Below, piece after piece: positions 44,282 to 54,903 of a stretch of 64,000 nt of DNA. The stretch spans positions 868,001-932,000 of the forward strand of contig AP026172.1 in assembly GCA_030295235.1 (NCBI GenBank). Direction: 5' to 3'. The notes under the pieces are model-generated. The model was not told the DNA's origin, searched no databases, and worked only from the letters and a program-made list of their open reading frames with translations. A program made the translations under genes and the position numbers. Source of the stretch: Fistulifera solaris (taxonomy: Eukaryota; Bacillariophyta; Bacillariophyceae; Naviculales; Stauroneidaceae). How positions within the stretch are numbered: position 1 is the stretch's first letter; every line of letters starts with the position of its first letter.

Positions 44282-46023
44282 TTAAATTATGTGTTCGTTC
44301 GGAATCTTGGGTTGTTTTGATCCACCAGATGCTCCCATAGTTGCTTTTCTCCTTGAACCAAACCGTTTCTTGTCGGATACATGTGATATCCGGCTACCGA
44401 ACTGAATCGCTCGTTTTACCATCGAGCTAGCTGTCCGGACCCCTAAAAATTCCGCCACGTTTCGTAAGATGCGCTTATCACCGTGCCCAGGTGGAAGGTT
44501 AAAATCACAAACCAAATTCAACGGTAACGCAGCAATGTAAGACATGACATTTGTATCGAGAAAAGGGTATCTCGCCTCAGTTCCATGATCCGATAATACG
44601 CGATCATCACGTCCCAAGTTACGTTCCCACAGTCGCTGCAAATCCAAATCCAGTTCTTTTCGAAGAGCTTTTTCTCCATTCTGGCTCCAAGCTTTCCTGT
44701 GTCTCCCGTAGCCTCCCATTTGTTCATCTGCTCCCAACCCACTCAAAAGCACTCTCGCAGGAGTCGCTGCCTGTGCAGCAAACCACAATGCTGTAGCAAT
44801 ATTGAGATCCATAGTACCGTCTTTTGGATGAATCAAAGCTCGAACATGCGTTTCAATGTTTTGAATTTCATTCCAATCCACTTGATGCGGAATAAATCGT
44901 AAATTGGAATGCTCCGGATACAATTGTCGGAGTTCTTGGTAGGAGAGTAGCGCAGCTTGCGTATCAGCAGCATCGGAAGAAAGATTTGCGGTACCATTGG
45001 ATACCGACGAATGCATCTCGACAAATGATACGTTCACAAGTAAAACAGAGAATGTCGGCGGAACTATTTTTAATGCCAATGCTGCCAACACAACGGAATC
45101 TAATCCACCCGAAAATAAAATGGCTACCGACTTTGTGTGCAACGGTATTCGCCTTCGAACAGCCATTTCTAAGAATTCCATCAATTGCCAAGCAGCTACT
45201 TCAAATGAATTGGGAAGAGTTGAAACGGCGAATGGCAGTACGGCAAATGGTTGAGGTGCCCAAAAGCGATTCTCTCGCCATGCATAGCCATGCACCATAC
45301 CCGGTGATACTTCTTTCCAGAGGCGCACCGTGTCTGTAGCCACGGAACTTAATTCAAAAGCCATATAGGCAGATTCAATATTTTCATTGCCGTCAAATAC
45401 GTCTTGTTGTGATCTGTTGATTGTTGAAACAGGATGATGACATGCGAGGAGTGATCGCCGACCCAGAGGATCTCTTCCGTAATAAACCGCAGTTGGCGTT
45501 ACTACGCAAAACGCGTATTCAGCATTGATCAATGTCGAGCAGTAGTACGCTATTCGTTTCATGATTCGTATGGGATCGTCGTTGTCGTCGTCGTCGTCGT
45601 CGTTGAATTCTAGCACTATCGAGCGAATGGCATCCGCAATAAGAGATGTATCACTCACATCGTCATGCCACACCTCGCTCACTGTATCGTCAAGCTCAGC
45701 ATTACTTGATAAGCTCTGCTGCTGATAAAGTTCTCCATTCCAAGAGACAAACGGCGGGGTTTCAAAAACAGGCTGAGCTACAAATGCACCGCGCAACTGT
45801 AGAACCGAAGCTTGTAAAACGACGCGGCAGTCGTCATGTCCCAAAATTGCTCTCCACAACCATCCGGTCCTCTACGTCGTAATGATTGTGGAAAAGAATC
45901 ACTTGTGGTGCAATCGATGTTGTCTATTTCTGGCGCGTTTTTCTCATGGCTATCCTGTTGTTTCCTCAACGAAGCTGCAAATAAAGCCTGCTGTTTGAGT
46001 ACAAACAACCGAATGCCACACAT
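44282..46023 (-). CDS. Asparagine synthetase-like protein (ASNSD1 type), one apparent frameshift
   Basis: About 580 residues after adding one T (plus-strand A4 at 45843-45846), which joins GCGEQF to LGHDDCRVVLQAS. Begins MCGI, whose Cys-2 is the class II glutamine-amidotransferase nucleophile. SLRRRGPDGCG, FVSWNGELY and YYGRDPLGRRSLL belong to that domain. The synthetase part carries the PP-loop SVAILFSGGLDSVVLAALAL, LLSGLGADEQMGGYGRHR and EARYPFLDTNVMSYIAAL. The order and the lengthened loop between PP-loop and GADE match ASNSD1, not classical asparagine synthetase; the cellular role of ASNSD1 is poorly known. A run of Asp residues (GTC microsatellite on the coding strand, near 45590) sits in the first domain. 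Stops of this gene and the TPR gene are 49 bases apart. Confidence 0.85.
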
Positions 46024-46352
46024 TCTACTGAGCTTTCCTTAACAATTACGTGAAGGAAACACAAGGGAGGGTGTGACAACTTTATTTCATGGATAATAGG
46101 TCGATTGGAAAAACAACAACGAATTCATTCAGTTTTTGTCATTATTATTTTTGCGTCTCGATATAATACGGTATAGCCATAATTCTGTTCGTGAATGAGA
46201 GAACGAAGCGCGATTGCAAAAATATACTATACTTTGTATAATGCGACCCCATTCGCATTCGCGAGGCCGTAAAAGGTGAAGTAGTGACCATTAAAATGTT
46301 TTAACATCACTATTCCGTCTTTAATTGAAGATCAGCATACCAACAAGCCAAA
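46024..46352. promoter_or_regulatory. Short bidirectional promoter region, ASNSD1-like / ATP10
   Basis: 329 bases between two divergent start codons. AT-rich centre (AATATACTATACTTTGTATAATG at about 46219-46242, with TATAC repeats). No defined factor site was recognised. Both promoters must fit here. Confidence 0.5.
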
Positions 46353-47342
46353 ATGATCTTAATACAAAGAGCTTGCGTCAAGCATCGACCTACTGCTTTG
46401 CTGCGTGTGAAGATAGGAAATGCTATCAGTCAACATCAACATCTGAGGTCGCTTTCTCAAATGCCCGTTTCTACTGTTTTCAATCATTCATTTCAGCCTA
46501 CCCGGTCCTTTTTCTTTCTCTTCTATCTTTGATACGAAATACAACAATAACGATCATCGTCATGAAGGAATCGAAATGCATCCGCAATCGATCAGTAATC
46601 AAATTCAACCGGGTAATTTCATCATTCGTCCGGGGCCGACGCAAAAGAAGCGATACACCGAATTTGTTTATGGATATTTCTGGATGCTCAAAGACTTGTC
46701 GAAATCAAATGAGAAGCCTATATTATCGAATATTGAACTAATACCTGAAACAAAAGCCAAAACCTTTCCCCGACTAACGCAAATCACATCCTTGACCGGA
46801 CAGGTGGTAAACCTACCCGAGTACCTTTGGCGGAAGAACCGGACAATGGATGCCCACGCACAGTGCACGGTTGTGGCAGTGAGCTTTCGGGACTTTGGCT
46901 ATCAGTTGTTATCGAGTTGGTTGAATCCTTTCCGAGAAGCCTTTGCCGAAAGCAACAAAAGGATCGTGTCGAAGTTATTCGATTGAATATTTCGGAAGGA
47001 TGGTTTCATAAGTACATTCTGAAAGGATTCATTCTAGGTCTCACAAAAAATAATACTCCAGCACAAGAGCACGATCATACCTTTGTCTATTTCGGTAGCA
47101 GTCAGCAGTTGGAGATTTTTCGAGATTCCTTGCGCATGCACAATGCGATGACGGGTTACGTCTTTCTTTTGGATGGATTGGGACGGGTCCGCTTTGCGGG
47201 ATGTGGTCCAGCCAATGATGAAGAAGTCGAGCGGCTGGTAGGAATGGCGAACGAGTTGATGTCGCCTGCCAAATTCGATTGGAGTGCGGCGCGGTTCTCT
47301 CCGGGGCGAAGTATCACCAACAAACGACCGAAACGTAGATAA
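46353..47342 (+). CDS. ATP10: Mitochondrial ATP synthase assembly factor ATP10, two apparent frameshifts
   Basis: About 329 residues after removing one T at 46509-46513 and adding one A at 46957-46960. ATP10 is an inner-membrane chaperone for F-o subunit 6 assembly. The N-terminus (MILIQRACVKHRPTALLRVK) is a typical arginine-rich mitochondrial presequence. Family motifs: YGYFWMLKDLSKSNEKP, ITSLTGQVVNLPEYL, AQCTVVAVSFRDFGYQLLSS, VIRLNISEGWFHKYIL, HDHTFVYFG and MTGYVFLLDGLGRVRFAGCG. The two corrections cancel, so the total remains a multiple of three. Converges with the lipocalin gene, 37 bases apart. Confidence 0.85.
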
Positions 47343-47379
47343 ATCGAACACGCATAAAAAGTGACTTCAACTAGCAAAT

Positions 47380-48093
47380 TTATTTCAATGTTGCTCCGTC
47401 GTAGTTGCAACCTTCATGAACCACATCTTTCATATTCGCGGTACAGATACCCAGCTCAAGTGCCTTGGCCTCCATGGCATCGATGGTGGAGGGGTCGGGA
47501 CTTTGTGCTCGCGTGAAGAACCACAAACCTTGTCCATTTCCAACACAGGGTAAAAATCCGATTTTGCAATCTTCTCGCAACGTACACAGGGACGAATCTT
47601 CCGAGCAAGCTCCTTCCTGATCGGGTTGTCCGGCCGTGACGATGGCCCATTCGTAATCCGGATCAAAAGCCACCACCCAGTAGTCACCTCCCAAGGACGC
47701 TGGTACGTAACATGGTGCGACGCGAAGTTCTGCTGGTTTGCGGAATCGAAATCGCGGTGTCGCGCATAGCTTGAAGTCTCCATTCGGACTTGGTCCGTTA
47801 ACAGCGCCACTGTTGGCATAATTGCGGACTGTGATGGCTCGTCGACCCCATTGACGATCGCCTTCTTTGCTGTAGGTGGCAACGATGCAATACAAATCAT
47901 CTTCGGGTTGATACGTATTGGTTTGCTGGCGTTGTATGTACCAACTTTTCTCAATGTATTTGTCAACATCAAAGTCATCCGGTGTCTCGATCTTCGTGCA
48001 GCTATTCCCAAACAAGCGGGCGTTTGCCGGTGCACAGCAAAGAGCAGCGGAAAAGAGGAGAAAGTATGGTCTCATAAGGCCATTCATCATCAT
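47380..48093 (-). CDS. Secreted lipocalin-like protein
   Basis: 237 residues, intronless, no frameshift. Signal peptide MMMNGLMRPYFLLFSAALCC...ANA. The mature part is a lipocalin barrel: the first strand motif IEKSWYIQRQQTNTY corresponds to the family's G-x-W motif (here S-W), YCIVATYS is the second strand, and GGDYWVVAFDPDYEWAIVTAG matches the later Y-x-V-x-x-x-D-x-x-Y-x-x-x-x-V-x-G strands of ApoD/Blc-type lipocalins. LWFFTRAQ is the closing Arg-containing strand. About eight Cys residues suggest several disulfides, more than in Blc. Violaxanthin de-epoxidase is a related lipocalin, but its Cys-rich N-terminal domain is absent. Ligand unknown. Confidence 0.78.
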   Translation of the reverse strand: MMMNGLMRPYFLLFSAALCCAPANARLFGNSCTKIETPDDFDVDKYIEKSWYIQRQQTNTYQPEDDLYCIVATYSKEGDRQWGRRAITVRNYANSGAVNGPSPNGDFKLCATPRFRFRKPAELRVAPCYVPASLGGDYWVVAFDPDYEWAIVTAGQPDQEGACSEDSSLCTLREDCKIGFLPCVGNGQGLWFFTRAQSPDPSTIDAMEAKALELGICTANMKDVVHEGCNYDGATLK

Positions 48094-48595
48094 GTTGCTG
48101 TAAAGTGAAGAGGAAAAGGTTCACACGAAATTATGAGTCGGCAGTTCAAGAAACTGCAATGGGCGATGGGAAGAGATTACTCCGTAGAAACGATTGGAAT
48201 GTTCGAGCGAAGCCCTCGTCAGCTCCTTTTTCTGACGTGTATTTGCAACCAATCGCACATTCAAATACGAACCACGACTATTGCATAGTACGGAGTAAAG
48301 AACACGTTTTGCTTACTCTCCGATTAGTAGAAATTTAGTCCCAGAAAAACGTCAATCCGAAACTCCTTCTTACAAAGTACATACTTTGTTGTGGTAAGGT
48401 TAAGGCTCATCACTGACACTGACCCTGCCATCAACCATCAAACAAACGATCTCGAACTTGACGACCGGTACCGATACCGGTACGGTACCAGTAAGCTATG
48501 AGACTTTGGATGTTCAGCTACGATATGAAAAAAGCAGCTGGGAGCAAAGAATTTTTCTAATAACGGCCTAAATTCGTCAATTGCAAGACCTGATT

Positions 48596-48616
48596 CATGA
48601 CTGACGTCCATTCACG
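48596..48616. repeat. 21-base palindrome, 8-5-8
   Basis: CATGACTG, ACGTC, CATTCACG. Right arm has one mismatch. Confidence 0.5.
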
Positions 48617-48819
48617 GTAAAGTTGAGACTAAATTATGGGAGTGCAGTTGTATTCGGACGAGCACAATCCGCACCGTATCTCGCCTTAAAAAGGTGAGGC
48701 GTGAGAAGATAATGAAGCGCATCTCTCATTGGGCTATCTTTTTCTTTACATGTAGAACCGGTGAAAGGTCTTGAAACTTAAGTGTGGAGTGAAAATCATC
48801 ATATTATACAACTGTGATC

Positions 48820-48840
48820 CATGACTGAAAAACAGTCGTG
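48820..48840. repeat. 21-base palindrome, 8-5-8
   Basis: CATGACTG, AAAAA, CAGTCGTG. 204 bases after the previous copy. Confidence 0.65.
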
Positions 48841-49155
48841 ATTTCATTCCGTAAACACCGAAGGTTTCGTGATTTCGTTCACAGTAAACACCGACGATGA
48901 AAATGCTCTTAATGATAAACCCATCTTTAAACAAAGCTATTCAAGCTTCTATAGATTACAGAACGGATTGGTACTCCGGTAGAATTTGCAGTCGCTTCGG
49001 ACCCTTCCAATTTTCATTCGATATTTGATGTGCAGTCGGAAATAGGTTTCCGTCATCAATCCCGTTTCCAACCAAGCACACGGAATAGCTTGTTTTTTAA
49101 ATTAAGCAATTCATTCTATCTTAGGCGTGAAAAACAAACTATGCTTCTTAGTTTC

Positions 49156-52144
49156 TCATTCAAATCCAGTGAAAACAGCATTGTCCTTCGCAGAGGGTGG
49201 TGAATAGTTATTGGCCTTGGTAATCTTCAATCGTTCGTTCTCCACGCCGACCGAAATAGTGTCGCCGTCGTAGTACTCGCCTGCCAAGATTCCGCGAGCA
49301 ATTACCGTTTCCAGTTCACGCTGAATAGTTCGCTTGAGAGGACGGGCACCGTAAACTGGATCAAAGCCAACATCTGCCAAAAGTCAATAGCCGCTTCGCT
49401 GACATGAATCTCGATTTGACGCTCCGCGAGGCGCTTCTCCACCCGTCTAACTTCCAACTTAACAATATTGCGAAGACTGCTCTTACCCAAGCTATTGAAA
49501 ATAATGTATTCGTCAATGCGATTCAAGAATTCAGGACGGAAATTTTCTTTCATCGCTTGCGTTACTCGTTCTTTCATTATAACTTGTGCGTCTGGCTCAT
49601 TGGATCCATTCAGATCAAGAATATCTTGACTTCCAATGTTACTTGTGAAAATGCAGATGGTGTTTCGAAAGTTCACCACGTTGCCTTTGGAATCAGTCAA
49701 GCGACCATCGTCCAGCATTTGTAGCATGACATTGTACACATCAGGGTGTGCCTTTTCCATTTCGTCAAACAGGATCACGGAATATGGTTTACGGCGAACG
49801 GCATCGGTTAACTGACCGCCCTCATCGTAACCTACGTATCCAGGTGGGGCACCAAGAAGGCGAGAAACTGTATGCTTTTCCATGTATTCCGACATGTCGA
49901 TGCGAATCAAAGCATCTTCACTGTCAAACATGAATTCAGCCAAGGCTTTGCAAAGCAGAGTCTTACCAACACCCGTCGGACCCAAAAAGATAAAAGACGC
50001 GATTGGCTTGTCGGGGTCATTGAGACCAGCTCGGGATCGTTGCACGGCCTCTGTTACGGCCTCGACGGCTTCTTCTTGGCCGACGACACGATTCTTTAGC
50101 TTTTCGCCCATGGTCAAAATACGATCTTTCTCGGTTTCTAACAATTTACCGGGAGGGATTCCGGTCCAAACAGCCACGACCGCCGCAATATCGTCGGCAA
50201 CGACTTCGTCGCGAAGCATCTTTTCGCGGTTGTTCATGTCAGATTCCGTTTCCATGGCATCCAATTGCGCCAGTTCCTCCTCTAAAGGCGGAAGGGCCGA
50301 GAACTTCAATTCAGCCGCCTTGTTCAAATCATACTCGCGTTCCGCTTTTTCGATCTCAAACTTTATACCTTGAATCTTTTCTTTCAACTCGTTAAGGCGA
50401 TTTACACCACCTTTCTCAGCCATCCAACGAGCGGTCAAGTCCTGCTGTTCCTTTTGAAGCTGAAGAAGCTCCTCATCCAACTTGGCCAGACGGTACGACT
50501 CTTCTGGCGTCGAAGATCCATCTTTTTCAAAATCGGAGCGCAACGATAGCCGTTCCATTTCCAATTGAATAATGCGGCGATCAATTTCATCCAAGATCAC
50601 GGGCTTGCTGGTGATTTCATTTTTGAGTTTTGCACAGGCTTCGTCGACAAGATCAATAGCCTTGTCGGGCAGAAAACGGTCCGGGATGTACCGATGACTA
50701 AGTTTGGCCGCCGCAAGTAAGGCTTCATCACGGATGCGAATACCGTGGTGCAATTCGTAACGTGGTTTAAGACCACGTAAAATACTGACAGTGTCTTCAG
50801 GGGTTGGCTGATCAATCATAACTTGTTGAAACCGACGTTCCAAAGCCTTATCCTTCTCAATGTATTTTCGATACTCGTTCACTGTAGTCGCACCGATGCA
50901 ACGCAATTGTCCTCGAGCCAAGGCTGGCTTCAAGAGATTACTGGCATCCATGGATCCCTGTGCGGACCCAGCGCCGACAACAGTATGCATTTCGTCAATA
51001 AACAGAATAATCTCTCCATCACTCTTCATGACTTCCTCGAGAACGGCTTTGAGTCGCTCCTCAAATTCACCACGCATCGTGGCACCAGCTACCAATGCTC
51101 CGAGGTCGAGACCAATTAGACGACTGCCTTTCAAACTCTCCGGAACGTCTCCGTCGACGATACGCTGGGCAATACCCTCCGCAACAGCCGTCTTTCCAAC
51201 TCCAGGGTCTCCAATCAGCACAGGATTGTTCTTGGTTCGTCGCGATAGTATTTGAATAGCACGTCGGATTTCGTCATCACGACCGATCACTGGGTCTAGT
51301 TTGCCTTCACGTGCTCGTTCGGTGAAATCAATGCCATATTTGTTTAGTGCATCGTACATATTCTCTGCACTTCGCGAGATGACGGGCCCCGACTTTTCAC
51401 GCATGCCTTTGACAATAGTAAGCAAGTCCTGGTATTTAACATTTTGCTTGAATAGAGCATCGCGGGTAAAGAGGGAATCTTCCTTGGCGAGCGCCAGCAA
51501 GAGTCCTTCCGACGACACGAATGAATCCTGTGAAACATAAAAGCAATGGGAATGAGTCAAGGAGTAGATACGACTACCATAGCATCTCCTGAATCATCAC
51601 TTACACCTAGTACACTCTTTACTTGCGTCGCACCGTCCAACACGGCTTGCAACGATCGTCCCATGGTCTTTTGTGCACCGGAATCCGCACTGACCTTGGC
51701 CTGTCTCGCCAAAAAGTCGTCAAGTTCTCGACGCAAGTCGCTCACGTTACATTGAGCTTGCGTCAGAATGCGTTCCACAACCTTGCGCGCCGCTTCCGCG
51801 TCGTCACCGGCGTTGTGTTTTTTGGGATTGAGCAGTAAATCCAGCATCAAAGGTGCTTCAACATTCGTCGATTGATGAAATTCGGCGGCTTTAGTCAAAC
51901 TCGCGATCGCACTCCAGGCCGCGTCAGTGTATTTGGCTTGATTAAAGTCATCAGCAGCCATCTGGAGTCTAGTAGAGAGACGATAGGGTTTGCTTGTCAA
52001 GAACAAAGAGGGAGACAAAGTGTTTGGCGATCGAGAAATAGTCGACGAAGGCACGAGTGCGGCAGGACAAAAGGCATTCGTATGTTGCCATGATGTCGAC
52101 GCAATACTTAAAAGAATAACAACTGCGCTATTTCCAATCTTCAT
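49156..52144 (-). CDS. CLPB: Plastid-targeted ClpB/Hsp100 disaggregase, one intron, one apparent frameshift
   Basis: Exons 52144..51605 and 51527..49156; donor GTAAGT, acceptor CACAG. About 970 residues after adding one T (plus-strand A4 at 49379-49382), which joins AIDFL to [20 protein letters not shown]. The N-terminus is a signal peptide ending TNA|FCPAA followed by a Ser/Arg transit-like stretch, so plastid import is predicted. The Clp N-domain precedes NBD1 (Walker [10 protein letters not shown]; Walker [10 protein letters not shown]), a ClpB middle domain coiled coil (about 50200-50550), and NBD2 ([34 protein letters not shown]; sensor TSNIGSQ; arginine finger region [11 protein letters not shown]). 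ClpB works with Hsp70 to dissolve protein aggregates under stress. The middle domain separates it from ClpC. Confidence 0.92.
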
Positions 52145-52974
52145 GCTTGTCTGTTTGAGCGCAGCAACAGAAGAATGAAAGGAATACGATTGATAATTAC
52201 CACTTGTCGTTCAAAAAGACGCAAAGGGAAAAATAATGAGCTATTTCGTTGCTTTCGTGTTTCGGGTTCGCTTGACATCGCTTCGTTTCGCCATCGAACG
52301 CAGTGCGCGCGTTCAACAAAACAAGGTATAGTACCTTTGAAACTTGATAACGGTCATAATTTTGCTTTGTAATTTGTACTGAAATAAATCCAATATATGA
52401 CAAAATGAAACAAAAATGGAAATTTCAGTCGAATGTCAAAATTACATTCTGACTTTAAGAAACGTAGGAATAAATATTAGGATTATCTTCAGCAAAACTC
52501 TTGACACCTGACACGTGGAACGTTTTCCGATGATTGCGCGACGTAATTCCGACAATGGCGCCTTCCTTCATTGCGTGAAACTTGGCCTTCAATTTAAAAC
52601 TGCCTTGTCATCCTGTATCAAAGAATGATATTTGCTCAGAACGATTCACAATTAGTGAGCTCGCGATGTTCAAAGGAAGGTCACACCGCTTAATAGCGAC
52701 GTTACATCGTCAAGGAGAACGTCGATGGTCGATGTGTCGAAAATATACAACAATTTGCAGCTGCAAAAAAAAGTGATTATCCAATTGCGATTGCGCATCA
52801 CTACGTTGAACGAAATATTTCGAGGAAGTGATGATGGTGCAAACATTGCGTGGAACTGATCTGATCGGACGAAACTAAAAGGAAGGATTTGGCTTGCAGT
52901 TCACGAAAGGTGCAGCGCCTACTTTTGCCTAAAGATTATTATCGCCTAAAATGCTGCTTGAACCCTAAGATGGC
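52145..52974. other. Intergenic region
   Basis: 830 bases upstream of CLPB and downstream of the repeat protein. AT-rich; no repeat of the window's families and no gene seen. Part of it should be the CLPB promoter. Confidence 0.4.
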
Positions 52975-54903
52975 CTACATGCGACGGCTTCCCGAATCGG
53001 CCGAGTCCTTGCTGGCACTGTCGAGATGACGGCGACTTCCCGAATCTGCCGAGTGCTTGCTGGCACTGTCGAGGTGACGGCGACTTCCCGAATCTGCCGA
53101 GTCGTTGCTGGCACTGTCGAGGTGACGGCGACTTCCCGAATCGGCCGAGTCCTTGCTGGCACTGTCGAGGTGACGGCGACTTCCCGAATCGGCCGAGTCG
53201 TTGCTGGCACTGTCGAGATGACGGCGACTTCCCGAATCGGCCGAGTCCTTGCTGGCACTGTCGAGGTGACGGCGACTTCCCGAATCGGCCGAGTCGTTGC
53301 TGGCACTGTCGAGATGACGGCGGCTTCCCGAATCGGCCGAGTCCTTGCTGGCACTGTCGAGATGACGGCGACTTCCCGAATCGGCCGAGTCGTTGCTGGC
53401 ACTGTCGAGGTGACGGCGACTTCCCGAATCTGCCGAGTCCTTGCTGGCACTGTCGAGGTGACGGCGACTTCCCGAATCGGCCGAGTCCTTGCTGGCACTG
53501 TCGAGGTGACGGCGGCTTCCCGAATCGGCCGAGTCGTTGCTGGCACTGTCGAGGTGACGGCGACTTCCCGAATCTGCCGAGTCGTTGCTGGCACTGTCGA
53601 GGTGACGGCGACTCCCCGAATCGGCCGAGTCGTTGCTGGCACTGTCAAGGTGACGGCGACTTCCCGAATCGGCCGAGTCGTTGCTGGCACTGTCGAGGTG
53701 ACGGCGACTTCCCGAATCTGCCGAGTCGTTGCTGGCACTGTCGAGGTGACGGCGACTTCCCGAATCGGCCGAGTCCTTGCTGGCACTGTCGAGATGACGG
53801 CGACTTCCCGAATCGGCCGAGTCGTTGCTGGCACTGTCGAGGTGACGGCGACTTCCCGAATCTGCCGAGTCCTTGCTGGCACTGTCGAGGTGACGGCGAC
53901 TTCCCGAATCGGCCGAGTCGTTGCTGGCACTGTCGAGGTGACGGCGACTTCCCGAATCGGCCGAGTCGTTGCTGGCACTGTCGAGGTGACGGCGACTTCC
54001 CGAATCTGCCGAGTGCTTGCTGGCACTGTCGAGGTGACGGCGGCTTCCCGAATCGGCCGAGTCGTTGCTGGCACTGTCGAGGTGACGGCGACTTCCCGAA
54101 TCGGCCGAGTCGTTGCTGGCACTGTCGAGGTGACGGCGACTTCCCGAATCTGCCGAGTGCTTGCTGGCACTGTCGAGGTGACGGCGGCTTCCCGAATCGG
54201 CCGAGTCGTTGCTGGCACTGTCGAGGTGACGGCGACTTCCCGAATCGGCCGAGTCGTTGCTGGCACTGTCGAGGTGACGGCGACTTCCCGAATCGGCCGA
54301 GTCGTTGCTGGCACTGTCGAGGTGACGGCGGCTTCCCGAATCGGCCGAGTCCTTGCTGGCACTGTCGAGGTGACGGCGACTTCCCGAATCGGCCGAGTCG
54401 TTGCTGGCACTGTCGAGGTGACGGCGACTTCCCGAATCTGCCGAGTCCTTGCTGGCACTGTCGAGGTGACGGCGACTTCCCGAATCTGCCGAGTCGTTGC
54501 TGGCACTGTCGAGGTGACGGCGACTTCCCGAATCGGCCGAGTCGTTGCTGGCACTGTCGAGGTGACGGCGACTTCCCGAATCTGCCGAGTCCTTGCTGGC
54601 ACTGTCGAGGTGACGGCGACTTCCCGAATCGGCCGAGTCGTTGCTGGCACTGTTGAGGTGACGGCGACTTCCCGAATCTGCCGAGTCGTTGCTGGCACTG
54701 TCGAGGTGACGGCGACTTCCCGAATCGGCCGTGTCGTTGCTGGCACTGTCGAGATGACGGCGGCTTCCCGAATCGGCCGATTTCTTAGAGTCGTTGCTTG
54801 CCAAGAAACGCTTTCGCAACATCTGGTTGCCGCTTGGAATCTCACTTGAGCTTCCGCACGTCAAAGAGACGAGGAAGAAGAGGGTTGCAGTTGGGAACTT
54901 CAT
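52975..54903 (-). CDS. Secreted tandem-repeat protein, 37 copies of a 16-residue RXL-containing unit
   Basis: 642 residues. Signal peptide MKFPTATLFFLVSLTCG, a 32-residue lead ending in a degenerate first unit (RFLASNDSKKSADSGSRR), then 37 units DSASNDSADSGSRRHL-like (counted HLDSASNDSADSGSRR), and a terminal Met. Variation is confined almost wholly to two positions: SNDS (most), SKDS and SKHS (three). The unit is Ser/Asp-rich with RRHL once each. R-x-L is the reported processing motif of several diatom silica-associated proteins, so cleavage into many near-identical acidic-Ser peptides is an inference. Each unit has possible phosphorylation sites. The same DNA is open in two other frames without a signal peptide. 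No known family. The copy number may be collapsed or expanded by assembly. Confidence 0.75.
   Translation of the reverse strand: MKFPTATLFFLVSLTCGSSSEIPSGNQMLRKRFLASNDSKKSADSGSRRHLDSASNDTADSGSRRHLDSASNDSADSGSRRHLNSASNDSADSGSRRHLDSASKDSADSGSRRHLDSASNDSADSGSRRHLDSASNDSADSGSRRHLDSASKDSADSGSRRHLDSASNDSADSGSRRHLDSASKDSADSGSRRHLDSASNDSADSGSRRHLDSASNDSADSGSRRHLDSASNDSADSGSRRHLDSASKHSADSGSRRHLDSASNDSADSGSRRHLDSASNDSADSGSRRHLDSASKHSADSGSRRHLDSASNDSADSGSRRHLDSASNDSADSGSRRHLDSASKDSADSGSRRHLDSASNDSADSGSRRHLDSASKDSADSGSRRHLDSASNDSADSGSRRHLDSASNDSADSGSRRHLDSASNDSADSGSRRHLDSASNDSADSGSRRHLDSASNDSADSGSRRHLDSASKDSADSGSRRHLDSASKDSADSGSRRHLDSASNDSADSGSRRHLDSASKDSADSGSRRHLDSASNDSADSGSRRHLDSASKDSADSGSRRHLDSASNDSADSGSRRHLDSASKDSADSGSRRHLDSASNDSADSGSRRHLDSASKHSADSGSRRHLDSASKDSADSGSRRM
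52981..54756. repeat. Coding minisatellite, 37 x 48 bp
   Basis: Perfectly phased 48-base units (GACGGCGACTTCCCGAATC... on the plus strand) differing by a few recurring substitutions (GGCCGAG/TGCCGAG, CGTTG/CCTTG/GCTTG, GAGGT/GAGAT). No unit is interrupted. High identity with shuffled variants suggests recent unequal exchange. Confidence 0.95.

Larger units (their letters stand above)
48094..49155. other. Intergenic region with two palindromes
   Basis: About 1.06 kb. Holds TACTCCGTA/TACGGAGTA (about 48179, 48290), CATCACTGACACTGAC (about 48409), a GGTACC-rich patch (about 48466-48493) and two 21-base palindromes (48596-48616 and 48820-48840). No gene recognised. Confidence 0.45.

Noticed and set aside
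1357-52144. Programmed ribosomal frameshifting as the cause of the frame breaks
   Set aside because: No common slippery motif or downstream structure; both directions, many unrelated genes, and homopolymer lengths vary. Consensus error is simpler.
52981-54756. CRISPR-like array
   Set aside because: Units are contiguous with no unique spacers and the array is in frame inside a gene.
53026-54849. 607-codon plus-strand frame and 626-codon minus-strand frame over the repeat array, as genes
   Set aside because: No signal peptide or unique sequence; they follow from the 48-base repeat lacking stops in these frames.
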